Source: Cyclobacteriaceae bacterium (lineage in GTDB: Bacteria; Bacteroidota; Bacteroidia; Cytophagales; Cyclobacteriaceae). Taken from it: a DNA stretch of 64,000 nucleotides. Numbering within the stretch: the first letter of the stretch is position 1; the number at the start of each line of letters is the position of its first letter. Shown piece after piece: positions 23,597 through 32,592 of this stretch. The notes beneath the pieces are model-generated. The model did no database searches. It was not told the origin of the DNA and worked only from the letters and a program-made list of their open reading frames with translations. Where the stretch lies: NCBI GenBank assembly GCA_016787645.1, contig JAEUUF010000013.1, positions 620,001 through 684,000 of the forward strand, read 5' to 3'. A program made the translations under genes and the position numbers.

Positions 23597-25219
23597 ATGA
23601 AGTTAAGACTGCTCGGAGCCCTCCTCGGGTTGATTTCTTTCTCCTCTACTGCCCAGAAAATTGCCGGGCTACTCGATGCCCAGCTTGGTGTCCAGGAGGG
23701 ATATGTGTTGTACAATCCCACCAACTATAACAAGGCTTATCTCATCGACGGCTGCGGTCGCGTGGTGAATACATGGACAAGCCAGTACGCCGCGGCCCAC
23801 ACCATTTACCTCAAGAAAGACGGTACACTGGTCCGCACGAATCTGCTGACGAATACTGTGATAGATGGCGGTGGCGGTTCCGGAGGCGGCGTGGAAATTT
23901 TGGACTGGAATAGCAATGTATTGTGGGCATTCGCCTACAACACCGACCTGGTCCGTCAGCACCACGACATCCAGGTACTTCCCAGCGGGAATATTCTCAT
24001 CCTGGCGTGGGAGAAGAAAACCACCACGCAAGCCATCGACGCGGGACGCGATCCGGGCAAACTTCCGAACAACCAGCTTTGGCCAGAACATCTCGTCGAG
24101 GTGAGGCAAACTGGTCCGACGACCGGGGAAATTGTTTGGGAGTGGCACGTATGGGATCACCTGATCCAGGATTTTGACAATACCAAACCGAACTACGGTG
24201 TAGTGGGCGACCACCCGGAGCTGATCGACCTCAACTTTACGGTTGATGGTCAGAAAGATTGGATTCATGCCAATGCGCTCGACTACAACCCGGAACTTGA
24301 CCAGATCATTATTTCGGCACACGCCTTCAACGAGCTCTGGATCATCGATCACAGTACCACTTCGGCGCAAGCCGCCAGTCACAGTGGCGGACGCTCTGGT
24401 AAAGGCGGCGACCTCCTGTACCGCTGGGGTAACCCCATGGCCTACCGCCAGGGCACAGCCAATGACACCAAGTTGATGGGCCAGCACCACACCCATTGGA
24501 TCACCAAAGAACTTCCCCAGGCCGGAAGGATTATGTACTTCAATAACGCTCCACTTCGATTCTATTCATCGGTAGAAATCATTGATCCCCCGTTGAATCC
24601 TAACGGCACCTATACCCTGACCGCCGGAAAGTTTGGGCCGGCAAACCCCTCCTCCATTTATACCTCCACGCCACAGAGCGACTTGTTCTCAAAGAACATG
24701 AGCAGCGCGCAAATGCTTGTTAACGGCAACTTGTTTATCGGTTCTGCTGCACAAGGCATCGCTACGGAAGTTACTCCGACGAACCAGGTCATCTGGAAAT
24801 ACAAGAGCCCCGTTACCGTGAATGGCATTGTCGGACGGACCGATCCAACGACGAACGCCGCCTACACACCGCGGCCGGTTTTCCGTATGATCAAGTACCC
24901 ATATAATTATCCGGCATTCATTGGTCGCACACTGACTCCACAGGAACCCGTCGAAGGGGCACCTTGGGCTGACTGCGGACTGGTGACGGGACTTGAAGAA
25001 AAGCCCGTGACTGCACTTGCCTATCCCAATCCCGCCAATGACCGGTTGACCGTAACTGCACCCGGATGCTTTAATGCGGTGATCATGGACGGCCAAGGCA
25101 GAAAAGTATTTGAGGGACCGGGCGAAGACCAGCTGGTGATCAATACCTCGTCAATATCACCTGGACTCTATTTGCTTCGGGTTGGGAAGCGAGTGGAGAA
25201 GGTGGTGGTGCGGCATTGA
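23597..25219 (+). CDS. Arylsulfotransferase (ASST) with T9SS sorting domain
   Basis: A 540-residue exported protein: signal peptide (MKLRLLGALLGLISFSSTAQ), a propeller of the arylsulfate sulfotransferase family (residues about 25-450), and a type IX secretion C-terminal domain (about 460-540, starting ALAYPNPANDRLTV and ending SPGLYLLRVGKRVEKVVVRH). Family motifs include DLVRQHHDIQVLPSGNILIL, DWIHANALDYNPELDQIIIS and LLYRWGNP ... GQHHTHWI; the repeated His residues fit the catalytic His region of ASST enzymes, which move sulfate between phenolic compounds. The CTD implies export through the T9SS. No Dsb partner is adjacent. Confidence 0.88.
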   Translation: MKLRLLGALLGLISFSSTAQKIAGLLDAQLGVQEGYVLYNPTNYNKAYLIDGCGRVVNTWTSQYAAAHTIYLKKDGTLVRTNLLTNTVIDGGGGSGGGVEILDWNSNVLWAFAYNTDLVRQHHDIQVLPSGNILILAWEKKTTTQAIDAGRDPGKLPNNQLWPEHLVEVRQTGPTTGEIVWEWHVWDHLIQDFDNTKPNYGVVGDHPELIDLNFTVDGQKDWIHANALDYNPELDQIIISAHAFNELWIIDHSTTSAQAASHSGGRSGKGGDLLYRWGNPMAYRQGTANDTKLMGQHHTHWITKELPQAGRIMYFNNAPLRFYSSVEIIDPPLNPNGTYTLTAGKFGPANPSSIYTSTPQSDLFSKNMSSAQMLVNGNLFIGSAAQGIATEVTPTNQVIWKYKSPVTVNGIVGRTDPTTNAAYTPRPVFRMIKYPYNYPAFIGRTLTPQEPVEGAPWADCGLVTGLEEKPVTALAYPNPANDRLTVTAPGCFNAVIMDGQGRKVFEGPGEDQLVINTSSISPGLYLLRVGKRVEKVVVRH

Positions 25220-25250
25220 GGACTGCTACTGGCAGGTCTTTCAGGAATTC

Positions 25251-25628
25251 TCACCTGAATTTCCGAATCACATACACAGCGCCGAAAGCCTCGACAAGGC
25301 TCCAGGGAATAGCCACGGGCAGAATGTCCATCGGCAGCACGCCAAGGTTGCCAATCACTACCCACATCGCCGCATAACCTGCGAGCCAACCGATCGCGAA
25401 GGATTCCCACAACGAGAAATTCTTTGACAGGGCAAAAAAGACAATAGCCATGACCAGGGACCAGGCTCCCCAAAGCGCGCCGTTGATGGGTTCCGAGGGA
25501 AAACTCATTCCAAGTTGTCCGTAGTGTCCTACCCAGCTTGTCTTCAACACCAATTCATTGCGAACAAATTCATTGAGGCTGATCCATGTGGTGGCGAGGA
25601 GAATGGATAGAAGGGTTTTCTTCATCAT
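25251..25628 (-). CDS. Small four-helix membrane protein
   Basis: A 125-residue protein with about four hydrophobic segments (LLSILLATTWISLNEF, WGAWSLVMAIVFFALS, SFAIGWLAGYAAMWVVIGNL and ILPVAIPWSLVEAFGAVYVI). I set the start at 25628 (MMKKTLLS); the longer frame upstream overlaps the TonB gene and does not resemble protein. It is the last gene of a probable operon with the TonB-like and dehydrogenase genes (11-bp gap). Function not recognised. Confidence 0.6.
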   Translation of the reverse strand: MMKKTLLSILLATTWISLNEFVRNELVLKTSWVGHYGQLGMSFPSEPINGALWGAWSLVMAIVFFALSKNFSLWESFAIGWLAGYAAMWVVIGNLGVLPMDILPVAIPWSLVEAFGAVYVIRKFR

Positions 25629-25639
25629 GAGACACTTAG

Positions 25640-26113
25640 TTATTTCCTGTTGAACAATATCGGCACCGCCATCTGTTGCATCACCGGCTGACCGCGATAC
25701 TGGGCCGGCTGCCAAGACGGTGACTCTCGGATCAATCGCATCGCCTCCTTCTCGCAATCGGGATCCTGGATGATATCCATCGGCATGCTGGCGCTCGCCT
25801 CCCTGATCTCCTGCGCCGGCATCACACGAACCGATCCGGCATCTATGTTGCCGTCCTTGTTGATGACAAACTGCACATAAACCCTTCCCCTTAGTCCTTT
25901 CTTCTTTGCCGACTTGGGATACTTCATGTTCTCACTGACATATTGATAGAAGGCGGGCACCCCACCCGGGAACTGCGCCGATTGGTCAATGGCCTGCCAT
26001 TGGTACTTGCCTTCACGGATTCCTTTTTGCACCGAGTCAGGCAAGTCTCTCGCCTGCTGCGCAACAGCAACTGCCGGGAGAAAGATCAATACCAGTAACA
26101 CAATTCTTTCCAT
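25640..26113 (-). CDS. TonB C-terminal domain protein
   Basis: A 157-residue exported protein: signal peptide (MERIVLLVLIFLPAVAVAQQ), then a TonB-C domain at about 60-157 with FPGGVPAFYQYVSENMKYP, GLRGRVYVQFVINKDGNIDA and a late ESPSWQPAQYRGQPV block. Typical energy-transducing TonB has an N-terminal anchor and Pro-rich span; here the anchor looks cleavable and the span is short, so it may be a soluble periplasmic TonB-like protein rather than a motor component. It lies between a PQQ-type dehydrogenase gene (10-bp gap) and a small membrane-protein gene (11-bp gap). Confidence 0.8.
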   Translation of the reverse strand: MERIVLLVLIFLPAVAVAQQARDLPDSVQKGIREGKYQWQAIDQSAQFPGGVPAFYQYVSENMKYPKSAKKKGLRGRVYVQFVINKDGNIDAGSVRVMPAQEIREASASMPMDIIQDPDCEKEAMRLIRESPSWQPAQYRGQPVMQQMAVPILFNRK

Positions 26114-26123
26114 CGGTCATAAT

Positions 26124-27548
26124 TCATTTAGCAACCAGCCGGTCGGCGGATTCGTCCGGGGTCTTGATGTAGCTCCTGGACTTGCGTTGTTCCATACCGG
26201 CGAGTTGTGCAGTGCCAAAATTTGCGCGGTCGCCTGTAAACATCACGCGCCAGAGCTTTCCCTTTTTGGATTCGACGATGTAAAGCGATCCTTCCGGGCC
26301 TTCGGCAAGACCCATCGGCCGGTACTTTGCGTCACTCATTTTCACGATCGTTTCCACGCCAGCAAAACCATCGGCGAACACTTCCCAAGTCCCGGTCGGC
26401 TTACCTCCTTCAAACGGAATAAAAGCCACAATGTAGCCCGCCTGGGGATAAGGACCGCGGTTGGTCGAGCCGTGAAACGCGACGAAAGCACCGTGCTTGT
26501 ACCGCTCCGGGAATTGGTTGCCCTTGTAAAACAACAAATCGTTGGGTGCCCAGTGAGCAGGAAGTCCCATCAACGGGTTGGCATACCCTTTCGCTTCTTT
26601 CTTTCCGTTGCCACCGTACTCGGGTGCCACGTAGCGCTTGTTCCTGAACGGATCAAAGTAAGTGTAAGGCCATCCATAATCTTCATCCTTCCGGATGCGC
26701 ACTAACTCTTCCGCGGGCAGCACGGCGTTGTCCCACTCACTAAAATACTTCGGCGCGTGTTCGTGGAGATAGTCCCTTCCGTGTTGCACTGCGTACAAGC
26801 TGCTGTCCGCCTCATTCCACGCGATGCCCACGATGCTTCTCAACCCGGTGGCAAACTTCTCGCCCTGCTGCTGGTATTGTTCCGTTCCGTTTTCATCGAA
26901 CTTCCAGATGCCGGCCTGGTCCGCCACTTCCGGGCATGGCGATTTACCTTTTACATTGGCAGTCACTTCACCGCTTGCTGTATTCCAGTCCTCGCAATTG
27001 TTGGTCGGCGCACTAAAAGTCACGTACATCCCACCCCAATGGTCGAAGGCCAATGATTTGGCGTTGTGCCACTGCAAAGGATGATGATCGATGAAGACTA
27101 CTTCGGCCGGGCTGGTAGGAACCAGCGTAGGCGGTGTCAGCCGCTGGCGATACACAACCCGTTCCGTGCTGTAATACAGGTTGCCATTATGGATGCGCAT
27201 TTCCGTGCCAAACGGTCCGTCATTGGGGTAATTTCCAAAGCGTTGGATGATGTTGGCTTTACCGTCATTGTCCGTGTCACGCAGCGCGGCATTGCCGGCC
27301 ACGGGGTCAAAGAGCTCGCCTGTCGTGATTCTCAGCTTGACATAAATATCCCCGTTTCCATTGACTGCCAGATGTCGGCTGGGACCGATGCTGTCGGCGA
27401 CCACCAGCGCGCCGAATCCGTCGGGCAGGATCAGTCCCCCGTTGTCGGTATCGGGTTTGGGATAGAGACGTACCGGTTCTTTGGCCTTGGGCGAACAACT
27501 TGCTAAACCGATGAGAAGAGCAAGGATGAAGCTATGCCTTTGGCGCAT
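26124..27548 (-). CDS. Sorbosone/glucose dehydrogenase-like PQQ propeller lipoprotein
   Basis: A 474-residue lipoprotein (lipobox LASC near residue 18) with the six-bladed propeller of soluble glucose/sorbosone dehydrogenases. Blocks visible: LPDGFGALVVADSIGPSRHL, DNDGKANIIQRFGNYPND, FATGLRSIVGIAWNEADSSL, DEDYGWPYTYFDPF and KYRPMGLAEGPEGSLYIVES. The GLRN-like and YGWP loops are where the PQQ and calcium sites lie in the family. It likely oxidises a sugar or other polyol at the cell surface, but binding residues were not verified. Start 27548 is chosen because it opens the lipoprotein signal. It heads an operon with TonB-like and small membrane-protein genes. Confidence 0.82.
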   Translation of the reverse strand: MRQRHSFILALLIGLASCSPKAKEPVRLYPKPDTDNGGLILPDGFGALVVADSIGPSRHLAVNGNGDIYVKLRITTGELFDPVAGNAALRDTDNDGKANIIQRFGNYPNDGPFGTEMRIHNGNLYYSTERVVYRQRLTPPTLVPTSPAEVVFIDHHPLQWHNAKSLAFDHWGGMYVTFSAPTNNCEDWNTASGEVTANVKGKSPCPEVADQAGIWKFDENGTEQYQQQGEKFATGLRSIVGIAWNEADSSLYAVQHGRDYLHEHAPKYFSEWDNAVLPAEELVRIRKDEDYGWPYTYFDPFRNKRYVAPEYGGNGKKEAKGYANPLMGLPAHWAPNDLLFYKGNQFPERYKHGAFVAFHGSTNRGPYPQAGYIVAFIPFEGGKPTGTWEVFADGFAGVETIVKMSDAKYRPMGLAEGPEGSLYIVESKKGKLWRVMFTGDRANFGTAQLAGMEQRKSRSYIKTPDESADRLVAK

Positions 27549-27678
27549 GGGATGGAGGTAAGAATGCACTACAAATATGTTTCAAATTTCAACACCGGGA
27601 ACATTTTGGGCAGGATACCGGTTTTGGCTGACCAGGACGTTGCCGGTAGCTTTCGAGGGCCGGCCTATCGCGGTCTTT

Positions 27679-27707
27679 TTGCAGAGAAAATTAATCTTTT
27701 AACTTTG
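27679..27707 (+). promoter_or_regulatory. Promoter of tRNA-Arg gene
   Basis: TTG (27679-27681), 18-bp spacer and TAACTTTG (27700-27707) match the Bacteroidota sigma-A consensus exactly in the -7 element. Transcription would start near 27712-27714, about 23 bp before the tRNA. Confidence 0.75.
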
Positions 27708-27736
27708 CGGACCGATTTCGAAAAGAAGCGGAGAAA

Positions 27737-27813
27737 GGGCCTGTAGCTTAACTGAATAAAGCATCTGACTACGGATCAGAAGACTCGGGGTTTGAATCCC
27801 TGCAGGCTCACCA
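27737..27813 (+). tRNA. tRNA-Arg(ACG)
   Basis: A complete cloverleaf: 7-bp acceptor stem (GGGCCTG with CAGGCTC), D arm GCTT/AAGC, anticodon stem TCTGA/TCAGA with loop CTACGGA giving anticodon ACG, T arm CGGGG/CCCTG with loop TTTGAAT, and encoded CCA at 27811-27813. A34 would be edited to inosine to read CGU, CGC and CGA. It is preceded by a consensus promoter and followed directly by a strong terminator, so it is a monocistronic gene. Confidence 0.96.
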
Positions 27814-27816
27814 AGG

Positions 27817-27850
27817 AATCCCATCGTTGTTTGACGGTGGGATTTTTTTT
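27817..27850 (+). terminator. Rho-independent terminator of tRNA-Arg
   Basis: An 11-bp stem (AATCCCATCGT, 27817-27827, with ACGGTGGGATT, 27834-27844; one G-T pair) with a 6-nt loop followed by a run of T to 27850. It starts 4 bp after the tRNA CCA end. Confidence 0.92.
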
Positions 27851-27975
27851 ACACGTGATTTTCGAATGATTGTGGTGATTGTGTGATTAGAGGCGTTCCG
27901 TTTTGTACGGAAAACCAGGTTGCTTTTGCTGGCGTGAAAACTTTACCATTGCCTCAGGATCATGATCTGGCACCT

Positions 27976-28410
27976 ATGGCTCTCGTCGAAGACAAGTATA
28001 AATATTCAGCCTTAACGGCTAGGATAATAAAGGCAGCCATGACGGTTCACGGTAAACTGGGCAACGGATTCCAGGAGGTGATCTATCAAAGGGCGCTGGC
28101 CATTGAATTGAAGGAAGAAGCGGTGGCCTTTGAACGGGAACGCGAGATCGAAATCTTTTACAGAGAAAAGAAGATAGGAAAGAGAAGGGTAGACTTTCTC
28201 GTGGAGGGGAAGGTATCGGTTGAAATCAAAGCCCTGACAAAACTTGAACCGGTCCACTATGCACAGGCCATCAATTACCTGGAGGCCTTCAACCTTGAAG
28301 TCGGACTCTTAATAAACTTTGGATACACCAGCCTTGAATTCAAACGTTTCTCCAATCACAAATTCAGAAATAACCAAGAAGGTGATAGTTTATCCCCACA
28401 GTCGAATTAA
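27976..28410 (+). CDS. GxxExxY family PD-(D/E)XK-like protein
   Basis: A 144-residue protein carrying the defining motif GFQEVIY within KLGNGFQEVIYQRALAIELK, then the nuclease-fold strands RREVDFLVEG-like KRRVDFLVEGKVSVEIKAL (acidic residue plus E-x-K) and HYAQAINYLEAFNLEVGLLI-like helix, ending in a strand plus FKRF. The D...E-x-K arrangement is that of PD-(D/E)XK nucleases, although activity has not been settled for the family. I start at 27976 (MALVEDKYKY), where the family similarity begins. GxxExxY genes are often scattered as single cassettes in Bacteroidota genomes; this one sits right after a tRNA gene. Confidence 0.85.
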   Translation: MALVEDKYKYSALTARIIKAAMTVHGKLGNGFQEVIYQRALAIELKEEAVAFEREREIEIFYREKKIGKRRVDFLVEGKVSVEIKALTKLEPVHYAQAINYLEAFNLEVGLLINFGYTSLEFKRFSNHKFRNNQEGDSLSPQSN

Positions 28411-28431
28411 CAACTCCATCACACCCATCAC

Positions 28432-29445
28432 CTAAATCAGTTGAAAATCACAGTCCTCAATCTGCTTGTAAATCCGGTTGAAGAACTTGACACGCTCCTT
28501 CTCCGCGACGCGGCTGATCAACACCGACTTCTGGATCAGGAACTTCATGAACTGCGCCGTCTGCGCGCAGAAGGATTCGTTGCCCGTGGAGATGATGTTG
28601 AAGTTGTTGTGCGTAATATATGTGGTCAGCTTTTGACCCGCCTGGAAGAGCAAGGTATTGTCCCCGATCAACAGTTCATTCAGGTAAACGTTCGACCGCC
28701 CACCCTGCTCGGGCGAATCCTCCACACCCTTGTACCCTTGCTGAGTCTGGCGTTGCAGCCGGCGCACGAGGTCCGTGCAATCCTGGCAAAGTGCTGCAGC
28801 CTGGTCGCGGGTCAGGTAACCACCATCAGCGGTGTATTCTATCTGGCGCAACGTCGTGTTGATCAGCTCCCGGCTGATAATCTCCGTGCTGGAAATCCGG
28901 GAATAAGTATCCCATATCTTCTCCCCGAGCGCGATGAGATCGCGGCCGATGAGTTTCTCGTCAAACGGCTGCTTGCCAAAATCCTCACCGGAGGAAAGTT
29001 TCATCCACCAATACAACTTGAACGCCGCCAGGCGGGGAAACTGGAAGTAGTGGAAAATGGGCAAGTCCTTGGAGTGCCACGTCATTTCCGAACCCGGGCA
29101 GGCAGCGAGCCGTTGCAGGTGCTTCAGCATCGATTCCATCCACCCCTTAAACTGGATGCCCGGTCCCGTCTGGGCACTGAGCTCAAAGGAAACGTGACCC
29201 GCTTCGCGGCCCATCAGCGAGTCCACCGAAACGTTGTACCGGTCGCAGAGAATGCGGACCTCGTCGAGGGACATGATCGTCTCTTCACGGATTCTCCGGT
29301 AAGCACTGTCGCGGCTGATCTTGAGCAGCTCGGCCAGTTCATCGGGGAACGAAACGTGCTCCGGGAGCCGGCTCTTCACATTGGCCAGGAAGCTGGACTG
29401 GATGTCGGATCTTCCATTCTTCTTAAGCATCATTCGGGTATCCAT
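28432..29445 (-). CDS. HTH-domain regulator-like protein
   Basis: A 337-residue soluble protein with a Cro/Xre-like HTH near the N-terminus (about 25-75: DELAELLKISRDSAYRRIRE, then EVRILCDRYNVSVDSLMG). The remaining 260 residues are mostly helical (FQFPRLAAFKLYWWMKL, RDLIALGEKIWDTYSRIS and a C-terminal EKERVKFFNRIYKQIEDCDF). This is a Bacteroidota-type transcription-regulator architecture with an unnamed C-terminal domain. The start at 29445 (MDTRMMLKK) is chosen because sequence upstream has no protein-like character. It is divergent from the hybrid kinase gene; the 366-bp gap between them holds no gene or clear motif. Confidence 0.7.
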   Translation of the reverse strand: MDTRMMLKKNGRSDIQSSFLANVKSRLPEHVSFPDELAELLKISRDSAYRRIREETIMSLDEVRILCDRYNVSVDSLMGREAGHVSFELSAQTGPGIQFKGWMESMLKHLQRLAACPGSEMTWHSKDLPIFHYFQFPRLAAFKLYWWMKLSSGEDFGKQPFDEKLIGRDLIALGEKIWDTYSRISSTEIISRELINTTLRQIEYTADGGYLTRDQAAALCQDCTDLVRRLQRQTQQGYKGVEDSPEQGGRSNVYLNELLIGDNTLLFQAGQKLTTYITHNNFNIISTGNESFCAQTAQFMKFLIQKSVLISRVAEKERVKFFNRIYKQIEDCDFQLI

Positions 29446-29811
29446 GGTAAAAAGTTTTGGTTTCCTTTTGTCTTGTGGAGGTGGTGCCGATCGTCGGTTC
29501 CCTTCCACCATGAGCGAAAGGTATTCTCGGAATTGCCCGGTTTGACCGAGGTGAAAGAACTGTGTTGGAGATTGTAAGAAACCTGTCAGCAATTGCCCTG
29601 GCGGAGCCAAAAACAGGCATTTTCGGATCCCATGCTTCATTTCTTGCAGCCCGGGTAAGGAGCCTGAAAGTGCTGCTTCATGCTCGCCAAAAGGACATTT
29701 TCAGGAAGGATTCAGGCTTTTGGCTCGTTACTTCAAATTGGACTGAAACTGGACCGCAGAATTGATAAATTCAGTGCCTAAAGCCGGCCTCAGCCGGCCC
29801 CACTTCTTGCC

Positions 29812-32088
29812 ATGATCCGCCTGACTCCATCTGCTCTCACCGGAAGAAAGGAGCAACTCGCCTACATCATCAACCTGATCTTCATTGCTACAGGCATCAT
29901 CTTCATCATCCACGATTACTTCTCTGACTATTTGGTCGACGGGTACTGGTCTCCGGGTTCTGTCCGTGAAGTCGAGTTAATCGTCTTTGGCGTGTTGGTC
30001 CTCGGGCTGCTGCGTATGGGACTCCTGAAGACAGCGAAGCTGATCACCAGCCTTTCGCTGATCCTCATTTTCTTCGTCTCCCCCATCTTTATCACCCTCA
30101 ATTACCTGGAGATGTATTACATCAATACACTCCTGCTCCCGGTCATAGTCCTTATCCCGAGCCTTGTGTACGCAGCCACCGAAGACCGCAACCTCATCCT
30201 TTGGCTGTTCGTCTTCGGTCTCCTGACCAATTTCGCCTGCGAACAGGTCATTTTCCGGTTCAGGGACGTAACCCCGGCCGACCTGGATTTTTACAACTAC
30301 CACGTCATTCTCTTTTCCATGGCGAAAATCCTGACGTCGCTGTTCATCTATGTGAATATCACCCGGGTTTTTCGGCAAAACGAACTGTTCGAAATGCGGA
30401 TCATGAAGGCCAACGAAGAGCTGAACGAGGGCAACCTGCTGATCCAGTCGCAAAAGCAGAAGATCGAAGACCAAAACATTGTGCTGCGCAAGAACGCCGA
30501 AGAGTTGAAAAACCTCGACGTGGCCAAATCGCACTTCTTCGCCAATATCTCCCACGAATTTCGAACCCCGCTCACCCTCCTGCTGGGACCACTCGGCGAA
30601 CAAGCGCGCAAGTCCACCGACCCGGCGGACAGGGAACAGTTCACTATCATGAAGCGCAGCGCCACACGATTGCTCAACCTGGTCAACCAGCTCCTGGACC
30701 TTTCGAAGCTGGAGAGTGGTTCGCTGAAACTGCAAGCGGCTCACGGCGAACTCGCCGGGTTTATCAAGCAGCTGGCGAGCCAGTTCAGGAGCGTTGCGGA
30801 TTCAAGACAGATTGAGTTCAAGGTGGACACCCCGCCCTTGTTGCACCTTTGGTTCGACGGGGACAAGGTGGAAAAGATTGTCACGAACATCCTGGGGAAT
30901 GCATTCAAGTTCACGCCCGCCGGCGGTGTTATTTCATTGACCCTGCGAGAAGCCGAGGGCGATGATAAAAACGCCGAAGGATACGCCGAAATTGAAATCT
31001 CCGATTCCGGCATTGGTATCGAAGAAGACAAGGTGAGCCGGATTTTCGATCGCTTTTACCAGGTGAGTGACTCCTCGCGGAGAGAATATGAAGGGACGGG
31101 CATCGGTCTTGCGCTGGTCAAGGAATTGACGGAGGTACATCACGGCGCAATAAGGGTGTTCAGCCATCCCGGGCAGGGGTCCATTTTCACCGTACGCCTG
31201 CCATTGGGCAAGGCGCACTTGCGCGAAGAAGAAATCGCGGAGCAGCCGGCCGAATACCAGCCAAGCGAACCTGACGTTGCCGGCCTGGTGGGCGCCAATG
31301 TCAAACCCCTGCGCGTGCCCGCCCATTCAGAAGAAAATCCGCACGTACTCGTTGTGGAGGATAACACAGACCTGCAACGATACCTGGCAGAAGGCTTGTC
31401 GGCCGATTTCCGCCTTTCCTTTGCGATGAATGGCGAGGAGGGAATCAACCTGGCCCTGGCGGAGCTGCCCGACCTGATTGTTTCGGACCTGATGATGCCG
31501 AAAGTCGACGGCATGGTGCTGCTGAAACAAGTAAAGACCGATCCGCGCACCAGTCACATTCCCATCATCCTGCTGACGGCGAAGGCGGATGCGGAGACCC
31601 GGCTGGAAGGCATAGAGGGTGGCGCCGACGATTATGTAGCCAAACCCTTTGACCGCGTGGAACTGAAAGCGCGCATTGAGAATCTCATTGAGAGCCGGCG
31701 ATTGCTTCGGGAGAAGTTTTCAGCGGTCAAAGTTATCCGTCCCAACGACATCGAAGTGGTTTCGGTGGAGGACCGATTCATGAAAAAGATATTGACTTCG
31801 ATCGAAACGCACATGGCCGACAACCTTTTTGGTGTGAGCGAGCTGGCGGAGGAATCAGCCATGAGTACCGTACAATTATATAGGAAGGTAAAAGCACTGA
31901 CCGGCGCCACGCCGCTTGATTTGATGAAAAACATGCGCCTGGACCGGGCGAAGCACCTGCTGGAGCAGCGGGCCGGCAACGTCAGTGACGTCGCCGTTCG
32001 CACCGGTTTCCGAAACATGTCCTACTTCGCCAAGTGTTTTAAAGAGCGATACGGGATAAATCCGAGTGAATTACAACCTGGTGCCTGA
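29812..32088 (+). CDS. Hybrid sensor kinase with receiver and AraC HTH
   Basis: A 758-residue one-protein two-component system. About six membrane helices (residues 15-185) form the sensor; a short coiled coil (NEELNEGNLLIQSQKQKIED) leads to HisKA with His at about 248 (FFANISHEFRTPLTLLLGPL), HATPase boxes (IVTNILGNAFKFTP, ISDSGIGIEEDKVSRIFDRF and GTGIGLALVKEL), a receiver domain (VLVVEDNTDLQRYL, phospho-acceptor Asp at about 559 in LIVSDLMMPKVDG) and an AraC-type DNA-binding domain (GVSELAEESAMSTVQLYRKV; VAVRTGFRNMSYFAKCFKER). It lacks the periplasmic propeller typical of SusR-like hybrids, so its signal is likely membrane-derived. The gene is divergent from the HTH-domain gene. Confidence 0.95.
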   Translation: MIRLTPSALTGRKEQLAYIINLIFIATGIIFIIHDYFSDYLVDGYWSPGSVREVELIVFGVLVLGLLRMGLLKTAKLITSLSLILIFFVSPIFITLNYLEMYYINTLLLPVIVLIPSLVYAATEDRNLILWLFVFGLLTNFACEQVIFRFRDVTPADLDFYNYHVILFSMAKILTSLFIYVNITRVFRQNELFEMRIMKANEELNEGNLLIQSQKQKIEDQNIVLRKNAEELKNLDVAKSHFFANISHEFRTPLTLLLGPLGEQARKSTDPADREQFTIMKRSATRLLNLVNQLLDLSKLESGSLKLQAAHGELAGFIKQLASQFRSVADSRQIEFKVDTPPLLHLWFDGDKVEKIVTNILGNAFKFTPAGGVISLTLREAEGDDKNAEGYAEIEISDSGIGIEEDKVSRIFDRFYQVSDSSRREYEGTGIGLALVKELTEVHHGAIRVFSHPGQGSIFTVRLPLGKAHLREEEIAEQPAEYQPSEPDVAGLVGANVKPLRVPAHSEENPHVLVVEDNTDLQRYLAEGLSADFRLSFAMNGEEGINLALAELPDLIVSDLMMPKVDGMVLLKQVKTDPRTSHIPIILLTAKADAETRLEGIEGGADDYVAKPFDRVELKARIENLIESRRLLREKFSAVKVIRPNDIEVVSVEDRFMKKILTSIETHMADNLFGVSELAEESAMSTVQLYRKVKALTGATPLDLMKNMRLDRAKHLLEQRAGNVSDVAVRTGFRNMSYFAKCFKERYGINPSELQPGA

Positions 32089-32092
32089 ACGT

Positions 32093-32592
32093 CGGTGGCT
32101 TCGGGAGCCTCAGCCACCGATGGTTGTATACGCCGATGATCGTTCGGCGTTGCGGGCCAATATCATTCATCTCCTTTAGATACAATTTCCTGTAGCCCTC
32201 AATACTCTCATCCACAAATAACCCCGGGCTAAAACCCGGGGCTACAATCATTCACCCTTGATGAGATGCACAAGGTTGTTGAGCACATTGTTGGTGTTCT
32301 TCACCAACAATGTCGGATCTAACGAACCCGGTGGCTGAGGCTCCCGAAGCCACCGACTGTTGCGTACGCCAATGATCATTCAGCGTTGCGGGCCAATACA
32401 ATTCATCTCCTTTAGATACAATATTTCCTGTAGCCCTCATTGCCCCTACTACAAATAACCCAGGATTAAAACCCGGGCTACAATCATTTCACCCTTGATG
32501 GGGTGCATAAGGTTGTTGAGCACATTGTTGGTGTTCTTCACCAACAATGTCGGATCGAACGACCCCGGTGGCTGAGGCTCCCGAAGCCACCG
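32093..32592. repeat. Hairpin-rich tandem duplication, 236-bp units
   Basis: Two direct units of 236-237 bp bounded by three 27-nt near-palindromes (32093-32119, 32329-32355, 32566-32592; arms CGGTGGCT/AGCCACCG). The first palindrome is inverted relative to the other two at its centre. Each unit contains a perfect 11-bp hairpin (CATTGTTGGTG TTCTT loop; 32286-32312 and 32523-32549), and the first has a 7-bp CCCCGGG stem (32222-32241). Shared landmarks are CATCTCCTTTAGATACAAT and GGTTGTTGAGCACATTGTTG. It fills most of the 641-bp gap between the hybrid kinase and the Rhs-type cluster; short reading frames in it are not protein-like. Confidence 0.9.

Noticed and set aside
27737-27813. tRNA 3-prime end as attachment site of an island
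   Set aside because: I found no second copy of the tRNA end in the window and no integrase; presence of a single cassette gene is not enough.
28441-29577. Long plus-strand reading frame (378 codons) opposite the HTH-domain gene
   Set aside because: It is the antisense shadow of 28432-29445 with no domain; the minus-strand frame has an HTH and sensible composition.
32093-32592. CRISPR array
   Set aside because: Only two long units of 236 bp with internal hairpins; no short repeats with unique spacers and no cas genes.
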